Positions 46,844-54,908 of a stretch of 64,000 nt of DNA are shown here, piece by piece. A program made the position numbers and the translations under genes. The DNA is from Streptomyces sp. NBC_00425. GTDB lineage: Bacteria > Actinomycetota > Actinomycetes > Streptomycetales > Streptomycetaceae. The stretch spans positions 7,192,001 through 7,256,000 of the forward strand of contig NZ_CP107928.1 of NCBI RefSeq assembly GCF_036030735.1, given 5' to 3'. Under the pieces are notes generated by a model. That model searched no databases and was not told where the DNA came from. It saw only the letters and a list, made by a program, of their open reading frames with translations. Position 1 is the first letter of the stretch. Each line of letters begins with the position of its first letter.

Positions 46844-47287
46844 ATGTCCGAGACCACCGCTCCGCTCGCCACCACGACCGACTCCCCCTCCGCTCCCACC
46901 GGGGGCCGCCGCGCCCGGATCGCCCTGCGGGGCCTGCAGGTGATCCTCGCGCTGTTCTACGGGGTCGCCAGCGCGCTCCCCAAGCTGATCGCGCACCCGT
47001 CGGCTTCCGAGGCCTTCAACACCCTGGGCTGGGGCAGCGCAGGCATGTACACCATCGGCGCCCTCGAACTCGTCGGTGCGATCGCCCTGCTGGTCCCCGT
47101 CCTCCAGTCCGTGGCGGCGATCGCTCTGGGGGCGCTGATGGTGGGCGCGTTCGTCGTCCAGGTCACGGCCTTCGACGGCCAGAACGCGGCGACACCGCTC
47201 ATCCTGCTGGTGCCGCTCGCGCTCGTCGCCTGGACCCGACGCGAGTCGAACGCGGATCTGCTGCGGGCTGCACGACGCTGGGTGTGA
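46844..47287 (+). CDS. DoxX-family membrane protein
   Basis: A 147-residue protein with four predicted transmembrane helices, including VILALFYGVASALPKL and TIGALELVGAIALLVPVL, in the DoxX pattern. An N-terminal Thr/Ala-rich tail of about 25 residues is cytoplasmic. AGGAG precedes the ATG by seven bases. DoxX relatives are linked to quinone- or thiol-dependent redox functions, but no role can be assigned here. Confidence 0.82.
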   Translation: MSETTAPLATTTDSPSAPTGGRRARIALRGLQVILALFYGVASALPKLIAHPSASEAFNTLGWGSAGMYTIGALELVGAIALLVPVLQSVAAIALGALMVGAFVVQVTAFDGQNAATPLILLVPLALVAWTRRESNADLLRAARRWV

Positions 47288-47288
47288 C

Positions 47289-47328
47289 GGGGAAGGGGCG
47301 GGGGGAGGGGGAGGGGGGGTGGCCCCCC
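47289..47328 (+). other. G-run cluster and GC hairpin after doxX
   Basis: Five G-runs of four to seven bases in 31 bases (47289-47319) fit a G-quadruplex on the plus strand. The last run also pairs with CCCCCC at 47323-47328 as a GGGGGG-tgg-CCCCCC hairpin, which may be the doxX terminator. Confidence 0.6.
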
Positions 47329-47361
47329 AGGGTTTGCTCGGCGCGGTCTTACGGTGGAGAC

Positions 47362-48246
47362 ATGGATGCTTCCGCTTCCGCCTCCGACGCCTCCACCTCC
47401 CGCAACGACGGCTCCGGCACCCCCGACGGCTCCGGCGCCCCCGGTGCCTCCGGCGGCCCCCGCGCCGGCTCGGGTCGTTCCGTCGCCGGCGTCTCCAGCG
47501 GACCGCGCGGCGGGTCCGGCTCGGCGCTGGTCGAGCTTGACCGGCGGGTCGCGGGGTGTGGCGCGTGTCCACGGCTGGTGGCCTGGCGTGAGGAGGTGGC
47601 GCGTGACAAACGGGCGGCGTTCGCGGACTGGACGTACTGGGGGCGGCCCGTTCCCGGCTTCGGGCCGGCCGACGCACGACTGTTGATCGTCGGGCTGGCC
47701 CCGGCCGCGCACGGTGGGAACCGTACGGGGCGGATGTTCACGGGCGACCGTTCCGGGGACGTGCTGTATCAGGCGCTGTACGACGTGGGGCTGACCTCGC
47801 AGCCCACCGCCGTCTCCGTCGACGACGGCCTGGAGCTGTACGGCGTGCGGGTCACCTCGCCGGTGCACTGTGCGCCGCCGGCCAACCGGCCCACTCCGGG
47901 GGAGCGGGACACCTGTCGGCCCTGGCTCGTGCAGGAGCTGCGGCTGTTGAGGCCCACGTTGCGCGCGGTCGTGGTGCTCGGCGCTTTCGGCTGGCAGGCC
48001 GCGCTGCCCGCGTTCGCCGAGGCGGGCTGGGTTGTGCCGCGGCCGAGGCCCGGCTTCGCGCATGGAACGCGGGTGCGTCTGGACGGCCCGCAGGACGGCC
48101 CGCAGGACGGCCTCCAGGACGGCGACGGTCTCGACGTCTTCGGCTGCTTCCATGTCAGCCAGCGCAACACCTTCACCGGCCGGCTCACTCCCGAGATGCT
48201 GCGCGATGTGCTCCGGACGGCAGCAGGGGCGGCGGGACTGGCGTAG
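47362..48246 (+). CDS. family-5 uracil-DNA glycosylase
   Basis: A 294-residue glycosylase of the thermostable UdgB/family 5 type, removing uracil and some other damaged bases from DNA. The active-site motif is GLAPAAHGGNRTGR with FTGDRSGD, and HVSQRNTF forms the second motif. Cysteines in CGACPRL and PVHC plus a CRPW cysteine fit the [4Fe-4S] cluster. The first 55 residues are low-complexity Ser/Gly. A 12-base unit repeated three times (48085-48120) adds a GPQD-type loop. ATG at 47362 was chosen; the open frame begins earlier inside doxX. Confidence 0.85.
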   Translation: MDASASASDASTSRNDGSGTPDGSGAPGASGGPRAGSGRSVAGVSSGPRGGSGSALVELDRRVAGCGACPRLVAWREEVARDKRAAFADWTYWGRPVPGFGPADARLLIVGLAPAAHGGNRTGRMFTGDRSGDVLYQALYDVGLTSQPTAVSVDDGLELYGVRVTSPVHCAPPANRPTPGERDTCRPWLVQELRLLRPTLRAVVVLGAFGWQAALPAFAEAGWVVPRPRPGFAHGTRVRLDGPQDGPQDGLQDGDGLDVFGCFHVSQRNTFTGRLTPEMLRDVLRTAAGAAGLA

Positions 48247-48332
48247 TCCGGTCTCCTATGGGCCAGGGCTCACCGTCCGTGGCCGTGGGCGGGGGTTTGC
48301 TGTCGCGGCGGTTGGACTCTCTGCAGCGAGGT

Positions 48333-48998
48333 TCAGGTGGAGGGGGCTTCGTGGACGTCTCCGAAGAGGTGCCGCACGGTGGAGCGGTAGTTGGCCTGTA
48401 CATGGTGGAGGGCGTGGGTGCGGGCGCGGTCGGGGTCGCCGGAGGCGATGGCGTCGTAGAGCTCCTGGTGTTCGGTGAGGAGCTGGGGCCATTCCTCGTT
48501 GCGGCGGGTGAGCCATTGCAGGCGTCCGGCGACGGGTTCCATGACCGAGATCAGCAAGGTGTTGCCTGCCATGGCGAGGAGGCGGTCGTGGAAGCGGGTG
48601 TTGATGTCGGTGATCGTCTCGGCGTCCCCGGCTTCGGTGGCGCTCGCCGCGCGTGTCAGGAGTTCGCGCAGCTCGGCGAGGTCCTCCGGGGTGGCGCGGG
48701 CGGCGGCGAGCCCGGCGGCGTAGACCTCCAGGGCCTCGCGCAGTTCGAAGAGCTCGATGACGTCGGTGGGGCTCAAGGGGCGTACGACGGTACGGCGCGG
48801 GGTTTCGAACAGGACGAAGCCTTCGGCCACGAGGGCCCGGATGGCTTCCCGCACCGGAACCCTGGAGACGCCGAAGCGATCGGCGAGCTCACGCTCGACG
48901 AGTCGGTCTCCGGGGCGGAGACTGCCGGCGATGATCTCCTGCCGAAGGGCGCCCAACACCCGTTCGCGCACCGCTCCGAGCGGTTCGATCTTCGTCAT
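48333..48998 (-). CDS. GntR-family repressor (FadR/FCD type)
   Basis: A 221-residue regulator. The winged helix-turn-helix is at residues 10-75 (RPGDRLVERELADRFGVSRVPVREAIR), followed by an all-helical FCD ligand domain with DINTRFHDRLLAMAGN, which carries a metal-binding pattern (Asp, His and later His). It is divergent from the NCS1 transporter gene, with a perfect 16-bp palindrome between them, so it most likely represses the transporter-racemase pair and responds to its substrate. Confidence 0.9.
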   Translation of the reverse strand: MTKIEPLGAVRERVLGALRQEIIAGSLRPGDRLVERELADRFGVSRVPVREAIRALVAEGFVLFETPRRTVVRPLSPTDVIELFELREALEVYAAGLAAARATPEDLAELRELLTRAASATEAGDAETITDINTRFHDRLLAMAGNTLLISVMEPVAGRLQWLTRRNEEWPQLLTEHQELYDAIASGDPDRARTHALHHVQANYRSTVRHLFGDVHEAPST

Positions 48999-49089
48999 GG
49001 ACCCATCTTCGCCGATGCGAGGGGGCTTTTACCGGGCCGTAACGGGACGGACATCGGTCAGAACGCTTGACGGCGGGACCATGTCCGCA

Positions 49090-49105
49090 GTTTGGTATAC
49101 CAAAC
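49090..49105. promoter_or_regulatory. GntR operator palindrome
   Basis: GTTTGGTATACCAAAC is a perfect 16-bp palindrome containing the TGGTATACCA core typical of FadR-type GntR sites. It lies 92 bases from the gntR start and 48 bases before the transporter GTG. Confidence 0.85.
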
Positions 49106-49152
49106 GACCGGTCGTAGTCCTCCTCCTCCGTCCCCTCGTTCAGGGAGGCCCC

Positions 49153-50631
49153 GTGTCCCTCGCCGACAGCGCCGAAGTCACCGGCGCGCCAGCGTTCGTC
49201 CCCGACCCCCGGCTCACCAACGAAGACCTCGCGCCCGCCGACAAGCGGAACTGGAAGGTCTTCGACCTCTTCGCCATGTGGATGTCGGACGTCCACAACC
49301 TCGGCAACTACACCTTCGCCGCCGGTCTGCTGGTCCTCGGCATGAACGTCTGGCAGATCTTCACGTCCCTCCTCGTGGGCTTCGTGCTCATCTACGTCGG
49401 CATGAACTGGATGGGCAGGATCGGCCAGCGGCACGGGGTGCCCTTCCCGGTCGTCAGCCGCATCAGCTTCGGGGTCTGGGGAGCCAACATCCCGGCCCTC
49501 ATCCGGGCCGTGATCGCCATCATGTGGTACGGAATCCAGACCTACCTCGCCTCCGTCGCCGTCAACGTGATGCTGCTGGCGGCCTGGCCGGGCCTCGAGT
49601 CCTGGACGCACAACTCGTTCCTGGGACTCGACGCGCTCGGCTGGATGTCGTTCGTGTCCCTGTGGCTGATCCAGGCGCTGATCATCAGCCAGGGCATGGA
49701 GTCGGTGCGCAAGTTCCAGGACTTCTGCGGTCCGGCGATCTGGCTGGTGATGATCGCCCTCGCGGTGTGGGTGCTGTCCAAGGCCGGCTGGACCATCTCG
49801 CTCACCTCCACCCCGCACCCGGTCTCCGTCGGTGAGCAGTGGCGGCAGTGGTTCGGCGCGATCGGCCTGATCCTCGCCACCTACGGCACCCTGATGCTCA
49901 ACTTCTGCGACTTCTCCCGCTTCGCGCCCGACTACCGGACGGTCCGGCGCGGCAACTTCTGGGGTCTGCCGCTCAACTCGACGGCTTTCGTGGTGGTTTC
50001 CGTGATCGTGACGGCCGGCTCGCTGGAGGTGTTCGGCGAGGCCATCACCGACCCGGCGGAACTGGTCGCCAAGGTCGGCAACACCTGGGTGCTCGTCCTG
50101 GGCGCGCTCACCTTCGCCATCGCGACCATGGGCGTCAACATCGTGGCCAACTTCGTCTCGCCGGCGTACGACCTCGCCAACGTCTGGCCGCAGAAGATCA
50201 CGTTCAAGGTCGGCGGCATGATCAGCACGGTCGCCGCCCTGGTCGTCACGCCCTGGAACCTCTTCTCCAACCCGACCGTCGTCAACTACTTCCTCGGCGG
50301 CCTCGGGGCCTTCCTCGGCCCGCTGTTCGGCGTGATCATGGTCGACTACTACTGGGTGAAGCGCGGCCGGGTCGACGTGCAGGAACTGTTCGACGGCCGG
50401 CCCGGCTCCCGCTACTACTACCGCAAGGGCGTCAACCCCAGGGCCCTGTGGGCGTTCCTGCCCTCCGCGGCGGTGGCGGCGGTCCTCGCGCTGGTGAAGA
50501 CGTTCAGCGATGTCGCTCCCTACTCCTGGTTCATCGGGACGGCCCTCGGTGCCGGTCTCTACGTCCTGCTGTGCCGCGACGAGCGAACGGCCGGCGCCGC
50601 GGTCGTCGCCGAGAAGCCGGTGGAGGCCTGA
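49153..50631 (+). CDS. NCS1-family nucleobase/hydantoin/allantoin transporter
   Basis: A 492-residue, twelve-helix transporter of the nucleobase:cation symporter-1 family. DLFAMWMSDVHNLGNYTFAAG is the first conserved helix, GVPFPVVSRISFGVWGANIP the second, and NFCDFSRFAP and NIVANFVSPAYDLAN are later family motifs. GTG at 49153 has GGGAGG upstream. It sits under the GntR operator and five bases before the racemase-like gene. Together they suggest uptake of a hydantoin, allantoin or related amide; the substrate is not fixed by sequence. Confidence 0.9.
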   Translation: MSLADSAEVTGAPAFVPDPRLTNEDLAPADKRNWKVFDLFAMWMSDVHNLGNYTFAAGLLVLGMNVWQIFTSLLVGFVLIYVGMNWMGRIGQRHGVPFPVVSRISFGVWGANIPALIRAVIAIMWYGIQTYLASVAVNVMLLAAWPGLESWTHNSFLGLDALGWMSFVSLWLIQALIISQGMESVRKFQDFCGPAIWLVMIALAVWVLSKAGWTISLTSTPHPVSVGEQWRQWFGAIGLILATYGTLMLNFCDFSRFAPDYRTVRRGNFWGLPLNSTAFVVVSVIVTAGSLEVFGEAITDPAELVAKVGNTWVLVLGALTFAIATMGVNIVANFVSPAYDLANVWPQKITFKVGGMISTVAALVVTPWNLFSNPTVVNYFLGGLGAFLGPLFGVIMVDYYWVKRGRVDVQELFDGRPGSRYYYRKGVNPRALWAFLPSAAVAAVLALVKTFSDVAPYSWFIGTALGAGLYVLLCRDERTAGAAVVAEKPVEA

Positions 50632-50636
50632 CCAGG

Positions 50637-51437
50637 GTGCGGAACGTGCGGATCGTCGTCACCAACTGCAACACCACGCGGGAGATGACCGAGGAGATCG
50701 TGCGAGGTGCCCGGGCCGCGGCAGGCCCGGGCACCGCCGTGACCGGACTGACCCCCGACTGGGGTCCCGAGTCGGCGGAGAGCTGGCTGGACAGCTATCT
50801 CTCCGCGGCGGCGGTCATGGACGCGCTGCGCACCTATGCCGGACCGCCCTACGACGCCGTCGTCATGGCCGGTTTCGGCGAGCACGGCCGGGAGGGCGTA
50901 AGGGAGTTGGTCGACGTGCCCGTCGTCGACATCACCGAGGCCGCGGCGCACCTGGCGTGCCTGCTCGGGCGCCGGTACGGGGTGGTGACCACGCTGGAGC
51001 GCTCCTGCGGTCAGATCGAGGACAGCCTGGAGCTCGCCGGAGTGGGACGCAACTGCGCCGCCGTGGTGGGCACCGGGCTCGGTGTTCTCGACCTCGGGGA
51101 CGCCGAGCGCACGGAGGCGGCCTTCCTGGCCGCTGCCGAACGGGCCCGGCGGGCGGGGGCCGAGGTGCTGGTCCTCGGATGCGCCGGGATGACGGGGCTG
51201 CAGCGGGCGGTGGGGGACAAGCTGGGCCTGCCGGTCGTGGACGGGGTGGGGGCTGCGGTGAAACTCGCGGAAGGACTGGTGGGGCTGGGGCTGAGCACCA
51301 GCCGTGCAGGGAGCTTCGCGAAACCGGAGCCCAAGGGGAGAGCGTGGCGGCCCGCCCGGGCGGCCGGCCCGGGCGGATGGGCGGCCCGGACGGACGGCCC
51401 GGGCCCATCGCCCGGTGACGCGAGTCCGCCCCGGTGA
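50637..51437 (+). CDS. Asp/Glu/hydantoin racemase-family protein with one catalytic Cys
   Basis: A 266-residue protein of the Asp/Glu/hydantoin racemase superfamily. VTNCNTTREMTEEI is the family N-terminus and VLGCAGMTGL holds the second catalytic cysteine, Cys182. The first cysteine, which in hydantoin and allantoin racemases stands in an A-C-F-G context, is replaced by Gly79 (MAGFGEHG). A single-Cys arrangement is known from arylmalonate decarboxylase. The last 45 residues are a Gly/Pro/Arg-rich tail unlikely to be folded. GTG at 50637, with GGAGG upstream, follows the transporter by five bases. Confidence 0.8.
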   Translation: MRNVRIVVTNCNTTREMTEEIVRGARAAAGPGTAVTGLTPDWGPESAESWLDSYLSAAAVMDALRTYAGPPYDAVVMAGFGEHGREGVRELVDVPVVDITEAAAHLACLLGRRYGVVTTLERSCGQIEDSLELAGVGRNCAAVVGTGLGVLDLGDAERTEAAFLAAAERARRAGAEVLVLGCAGMTGLQRAVGDKLGLPVVDGVGAAVKLAEGLVGLGLSTSRAGSFAKPEPKGRAWRPARAAGPGGWAARTDGPGPSPGDASPPR

Positions 51438-51751
51438 CGTGAGTCCGCCGGGGAAGGGCACGGGCGCGGCCCCGGAGCAGCGCGGCGACTGACGGCCCCT
51501 GGGGCACCTCCGCCCGCGCCGACGTAGGCCGTCCTGCTGCCGATCCGCCCACGCCGCCCGCCCTGCCGCCGACCCCGCCCACGCCACTGTCGCCCGCGCC
51601 GCTGACGCGCACCCGGCGGTTTAACCGTTGGACAGAGCGGACCGTCTTCGCAAGGCTTGGTGGCATGCGCAGCAAGAACCTGGGCCGTTTCACGGGGGCG
51701 GACTTCTAGCGGGCCACGCCGGAAGTTCCGGCGGGCCGCAGAAGGTCTGCC
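51438..51751. other. intergenic region with a possible micro-ORF
   Basis: 314 bases after the racemase-like gene. The only coding-like item is a 14-codon frame from ATG 51665 to TAG 51709, preceded by AAGG nine bases upstream. The stretch around 51618 (TTTAACCGTTGGACA) is the AT-richest part and may hold a promoter. Confidence 0.4.
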
Positions 51752-52129
51752 ATGTCCCGAACCGTCCATCACGTCCGTCTCCGGCATCGCCTCGAACCGC
51801 TTGACCTGTTCGAGCAGAGCCGGCACTCCGCCACGGGCCACCGCCTCGTGGAACTTCGTTACCGCGCCGCGGACTTGACTCGCGCGCGGCGCGAGCGGCG
51901 GCGTCCGACGCCCGTACTGCTGGTCGTGGCGTTCCGCGCCCACACCTTTCCCCGGAGCCTGAACGAGCAGGTCGACGGCCCCTACGAGCGGCGTGCCCGC
52001 GCAGCCCTGGCCGTTTTCCGCTCGACCGCCCGCAACCGTCTGCGTGCGGCCCCGCCCGGCGCTCTCCTCGCCGAGGCCGAGGAACTGGACCATCCGCCGA
52101 CCCGCCACCGTCACGCGAACCTTTGGTGA
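51752..52129 (+). CDS. hypothetical protein, SRTVHHV family
   Basis: A 125-residue basic protein starting MSRTVHHVRLRHR, a beginning I recall from many uncharacterised Streptomyces proteins. It has RYRAADLTRARRE and RAHTFPRSLN motifs and a His-rich end. No domain function is known. AGAAGG is eight bases before the ATG. It is alone between the racemase and FUSC genes. Confidence 0.65.
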   Translation: MSRTVHHVRLRHRLEPLDLFEQSRHSATGHRLVELRYRAADLTRARRERRRPTPVLLVVAFRAHTFPRSLNEQVDGPYERRARAALAVFRSTARNRLRAAPPGALLAEAEELDHPPTRHRHANLW

Positions 52130-52455
52130 CGCTGATCTGACCGGCACGACGCGTTCGAAGGCCGTGCGCCCCTCCTCGGCGGGAGGAGGGGCGCAGCGGG
52201 AGGAGCGGGCGCAACGGGCGGAGTGGGAGGAGCGGCCGGATCGGACGGGACGCCCTGCTTTCGGCACGAGAGGTGCTCTTCGGGCGTTGCGTTCATAAAG
52301 AACGCGTGTTCTGCCACCTCCGTCACCTCGTCGCAACGCAACGGCCCCGCTCCGCACGGAACCACCGCCTACCGTGGACACCACAGCTCACCGCTGACCG
52401 CCCCGGCCACCGTCGCCCGAAGGCGCACCCCCGCCCTCGCCCCGACAGGAGCTCC
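52130..52455. other. promoter and leader region of the FUSC gene
   Basis: 326 bases without a gene. GCGTTC-ataaa-GAACGC at 52289-52305 is a 6-bp inverted repeat with CATAAA inside it, a plausible -10. CGTTGCGTT at 52285-52293 and AACGCAACG at 52335-52343 form a second, 9-bp repeat around it. ACAGGAG at 52446 is the ribosome site of the next gene. Confidence 0.5.
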
Positions 52456-54444
52456 GTGTTCCCGCGCCCGCACATTCCCGCTCGCGCACATGCCGTTCTG
52501 CCTCCCTGGCTCTCCCACGCCCTGCGCACCCAGCGCGGGCCGGTGCCGTGGAGCGCGGTCACCCGCGGGGCGCTGTCGGCCGGCCCCCTTCTCCTGGCCG
52601 CTCTGCTCTCCGGGCAGATCTCGCTCGGGGTGGTCGCCGCCATCGCCGCCATGCTCGCCGGGATCAACGACCGGCCCGGCAGCCGACGGGCCTCCGTCAA
52701 ACGGCTGGGGGCGCCCGCGTTCGCCGGAGCGGCCGGACTGTTCACCGGCACGTACGGCGGGGAGCACCTGGGGGCCGTCGCGCTGACGGCCGTCCTGACC
52801 GGCCTCGGGCTCCTCGCCGGCGGGATGAGCGCGATCGGGCCCGTCGCCTCCGCGGCGGGTACGCAGTTGCTGGTCGGCGCGGCGGTCGGGGCCGGGATGC
52901 CGCTGCCGGAGGAGGGATGGACACGCGCTCTCGCCTACCTCGCGGGGGCGGGCTGGCTGCTGGCACTGCGGCTCGCGCTGCCCACGCCTGGCGCGCTGAC
53001 CGGCGACTTCCGTTTCGACGGGGAGCGGGACGCGGTGGCCCGTGTCTACGACGCCGTCGCGGAGCTGCTCGACACCGTAGGCACGGGGCGCGCCATCGAA
53101 CGCCGGGCCGCCCTCACCGCCGCCCTCGACCATGCCCAGGACGCGCTGGCCGGCCCCCGGCTGCGCCGCCGGGCGGGCTCCGCGGTCGAGCGGCGGCTGC
53201 ATGCCCAGTACGCCGCCGCGCTGCCGCTCGCCGAGGCCGCGACCGCACTGGCCTGGACCGGGGAACCGCTCTCGGAACGGGCTTCCCTCGGACCTCGCCG
53301 GCTCGCCGCCGCCGTACGTCGGAACACGCACACCGGCCCGCTGCCGGCGCCCTCCCGGTCCGCCCCCGCGCTGCGCGCCCTCGACGACGCCCTGCTGCAC
53401 GCCGCGGACGCCTTCGACCAGGGGCGCGCGAGCGACCTGCACACCCGGCGGCGCGGCGCACGCGACCTGCTGCGCGCCGCGTTCGGGGCGGGCGGTCGCG
53501 AGTACGGGCTGCGGGTCGCCCTCTCCTTCGGGGTCGCCGTCGCCGTCGCGCAGACCCTCTACCACTCGCACGGGTACGGGCGGCATCCGCACTGGTACTG
53601 GCTGCCCGCCACCGCCGTGTTCCTGGTGAAACCCGACCTCGGGCCCCTGGTGTCCCGGGTGCTCTGCCGGGCGGCGGGCACCGTGCTCGGGGCGCTGCTG
53701 TTCGCCGGCCTCGCCGCCGTGCTGCCCCGGCCGGAGGGGCTGGTCGCGCTCGTCGCCGTCTGCGGTGCGCTGATACCGGTCGCCACCCGGCACTTCGCCG
53801 CCCAGACCGCCGTCGCCACCGTCCTCGTCCTGGCACTGGTGATGGTCGGCGGGGAGCCGCAGGCCTCGGTCAGCCGGATCGTGGAGACGCTGCTGGCCTG
53901 CGCGATCGTGCTGATCGTCGGGCATCTGCCGATGCCGGCGGAGCGCGGCGGACAGGTGCGCGCCCAGCTCGCGGCGGCCGCAGTCGCCGCGCACGCCTAC
54001 CTCGCCCACGTTCTCGCCGGCACCGGCGACGGCGGCCCTGCTCTCGGCGCCTCGGAGGACGGCTCCGCTCTGCGTGGCTCCGAGGACGGCTCGGTCCTCG
54101 GCGGCGCCGACGACCGCTCCGTCCGCTGGACGCTGCGCCGTGAGGCCTACCGCACGCTCGCCGAGGCCCGCACCGCCATAGCTCTCGCCGCCCACGAACT
54201 GCCCGCGCTCGCCCGGCACACACAGGGCACGGACGAGGTCGCCGCCGCCCTGGAACGGCTCGTCGACACGACCACCGCCTGCGCGGTCCACCTCGACGAC
54301 ACCGGACGGCTCACCACCCGGCACCGCAATCGCCTCACCGAGCTCCTCGGTGAACTCGCGGTGGGCAGCGCGCGGGTGGGGCTGCCCGGCCCGGCGCCCT
54401 CCCTGCCTCCCGCGACGCGGGCGAACCTCTCCGCACCGGGCTGA
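52456..54444 (+). CDS. FUSC-family membrane protein
   Basis: A 662-residue membrane protein with two blocks of hydrophobic helices (about residues 30-180 and 350-480) and a long soluble C-terminal helix region. HPHWYWLPATAVFLVKPDLGPLVSR is the typical FUSC/aromatic acid exporter segment. Members export aromatic acids or related compounds, but that role is inferred. A short acidic repeat (G-S-E-D-G-S) near residue 540 is variable. GTG at 52456 has GGAG close upstream. Confidence 0.82.
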   Translation: MFPRPHIPARAHAVLPPWLSHALRTQRGPVPWSAVTRGALSAGPLLLAALLSGQISLGVVAAIAAMLAGINDRPGSRRASVKRLGAPAFAGAAGLFTGTYGGEHLGAVALTAVLTGLGLLAGGMSAIGPVASAAGTQLLVGAAVGAGMPLPEEGWTRALAYLAGAGWLLALRLALPTPGALTGDFRFDGERDAVARVYDAVAELLDTVGTGRAIERRAALTAALDHAQDALAGPRLRRRAGSAVERRLHAQYAAALPLAEAATALAWTGEPLSERASLGPRRLAAAVRRNTHTGPLPAPSRSAPALRALDDALLHAADAFDQGRASDLHTRRRGARDLLRAAFGAGGREYGLRVALSFGVAVAVAQTLYHSHGYGRHPHWYWLPATAVFLVKPDLGPLVSRVLCRAAGTVLGALLFAGLAAVLPRPEGLVALVAVCGALIPVATRHFAAQTAVATVLVLALVMVGGEPQASVSRIVETLLACAIVLIVGHLPMPAERGGQVRAQLAAAAVAAHAYLAHVLAGTGDGGPALGASEDGSALRGSEDGSVLGGADDRSVRWTLRREAYRTLAEARTAIALAAHELPALARHTQGTDEVAAALERLVDTTTACAVHLDDTGRLTTRHRNRLTELLGELAVGSARVGLPGPAPSLPPATRANLSAPG

Positions 54445-54675
54445 GGTCTTCCGCGACGGCGCTGCGCGGTGCCGCCCGCGCTGTCCCGACCCTGCGACAG
54501 ATGAGACGTGTGCGAGCACGGACACGCAGGGTGCGGGGATGTTCGTCAGGTGACCGGATTCTCACACTCCGCACCGAACGCGTGTCACCTATGTCTCAGT
54601 CCGGCAACCGGGCGAGGCGATCGGCCTCTGCGAAGCGTTAACTCCTACAAGTACGACGCTGATCGGAGGTGCGAG

Positions 54676-54852
54676 ATGGTGAACGGGCGAACCGTGCTCG
54701 AACGCTTTCCCGCGGGCGGGCCGCGCGGGTCGTGGCCCGCGGAGGAGTTCGCGCACGCGCGGCGCATGGAGGGACTGGCCGCCGAGGTCGTCATGGACCT
54801 CGCCACGGACACGTTCCTGGTCGTCGTCCGCAGCGTCGACGCCGCGCGGTGA
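54676..54852 (+). CDS. small conserved-looking hypothetical protein
   Basis: A 58-residue acidic-basic mixed protein, MVNGRTVLERFP at the start and LATDTFLVVVRS near the end. GGAGG stands six bases before the ATG and codon bias is good, so it is probably real. No domain is recognised. It lies between the FUSC gene and the convergent ABC exporter. Confidence 0.6.
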   Translation: MVNGRTVLERFPAGGPRGSWPAEEFAHARRMEGLAAEVVMDLATDTFLVVVRSVDAAR

Positions 54853-54908
54853 GACGGCAGCCGGCCGGTGCCCGCCGGTGACCGGGAGACGGCCGCCGGT
54901 CACGGGTG

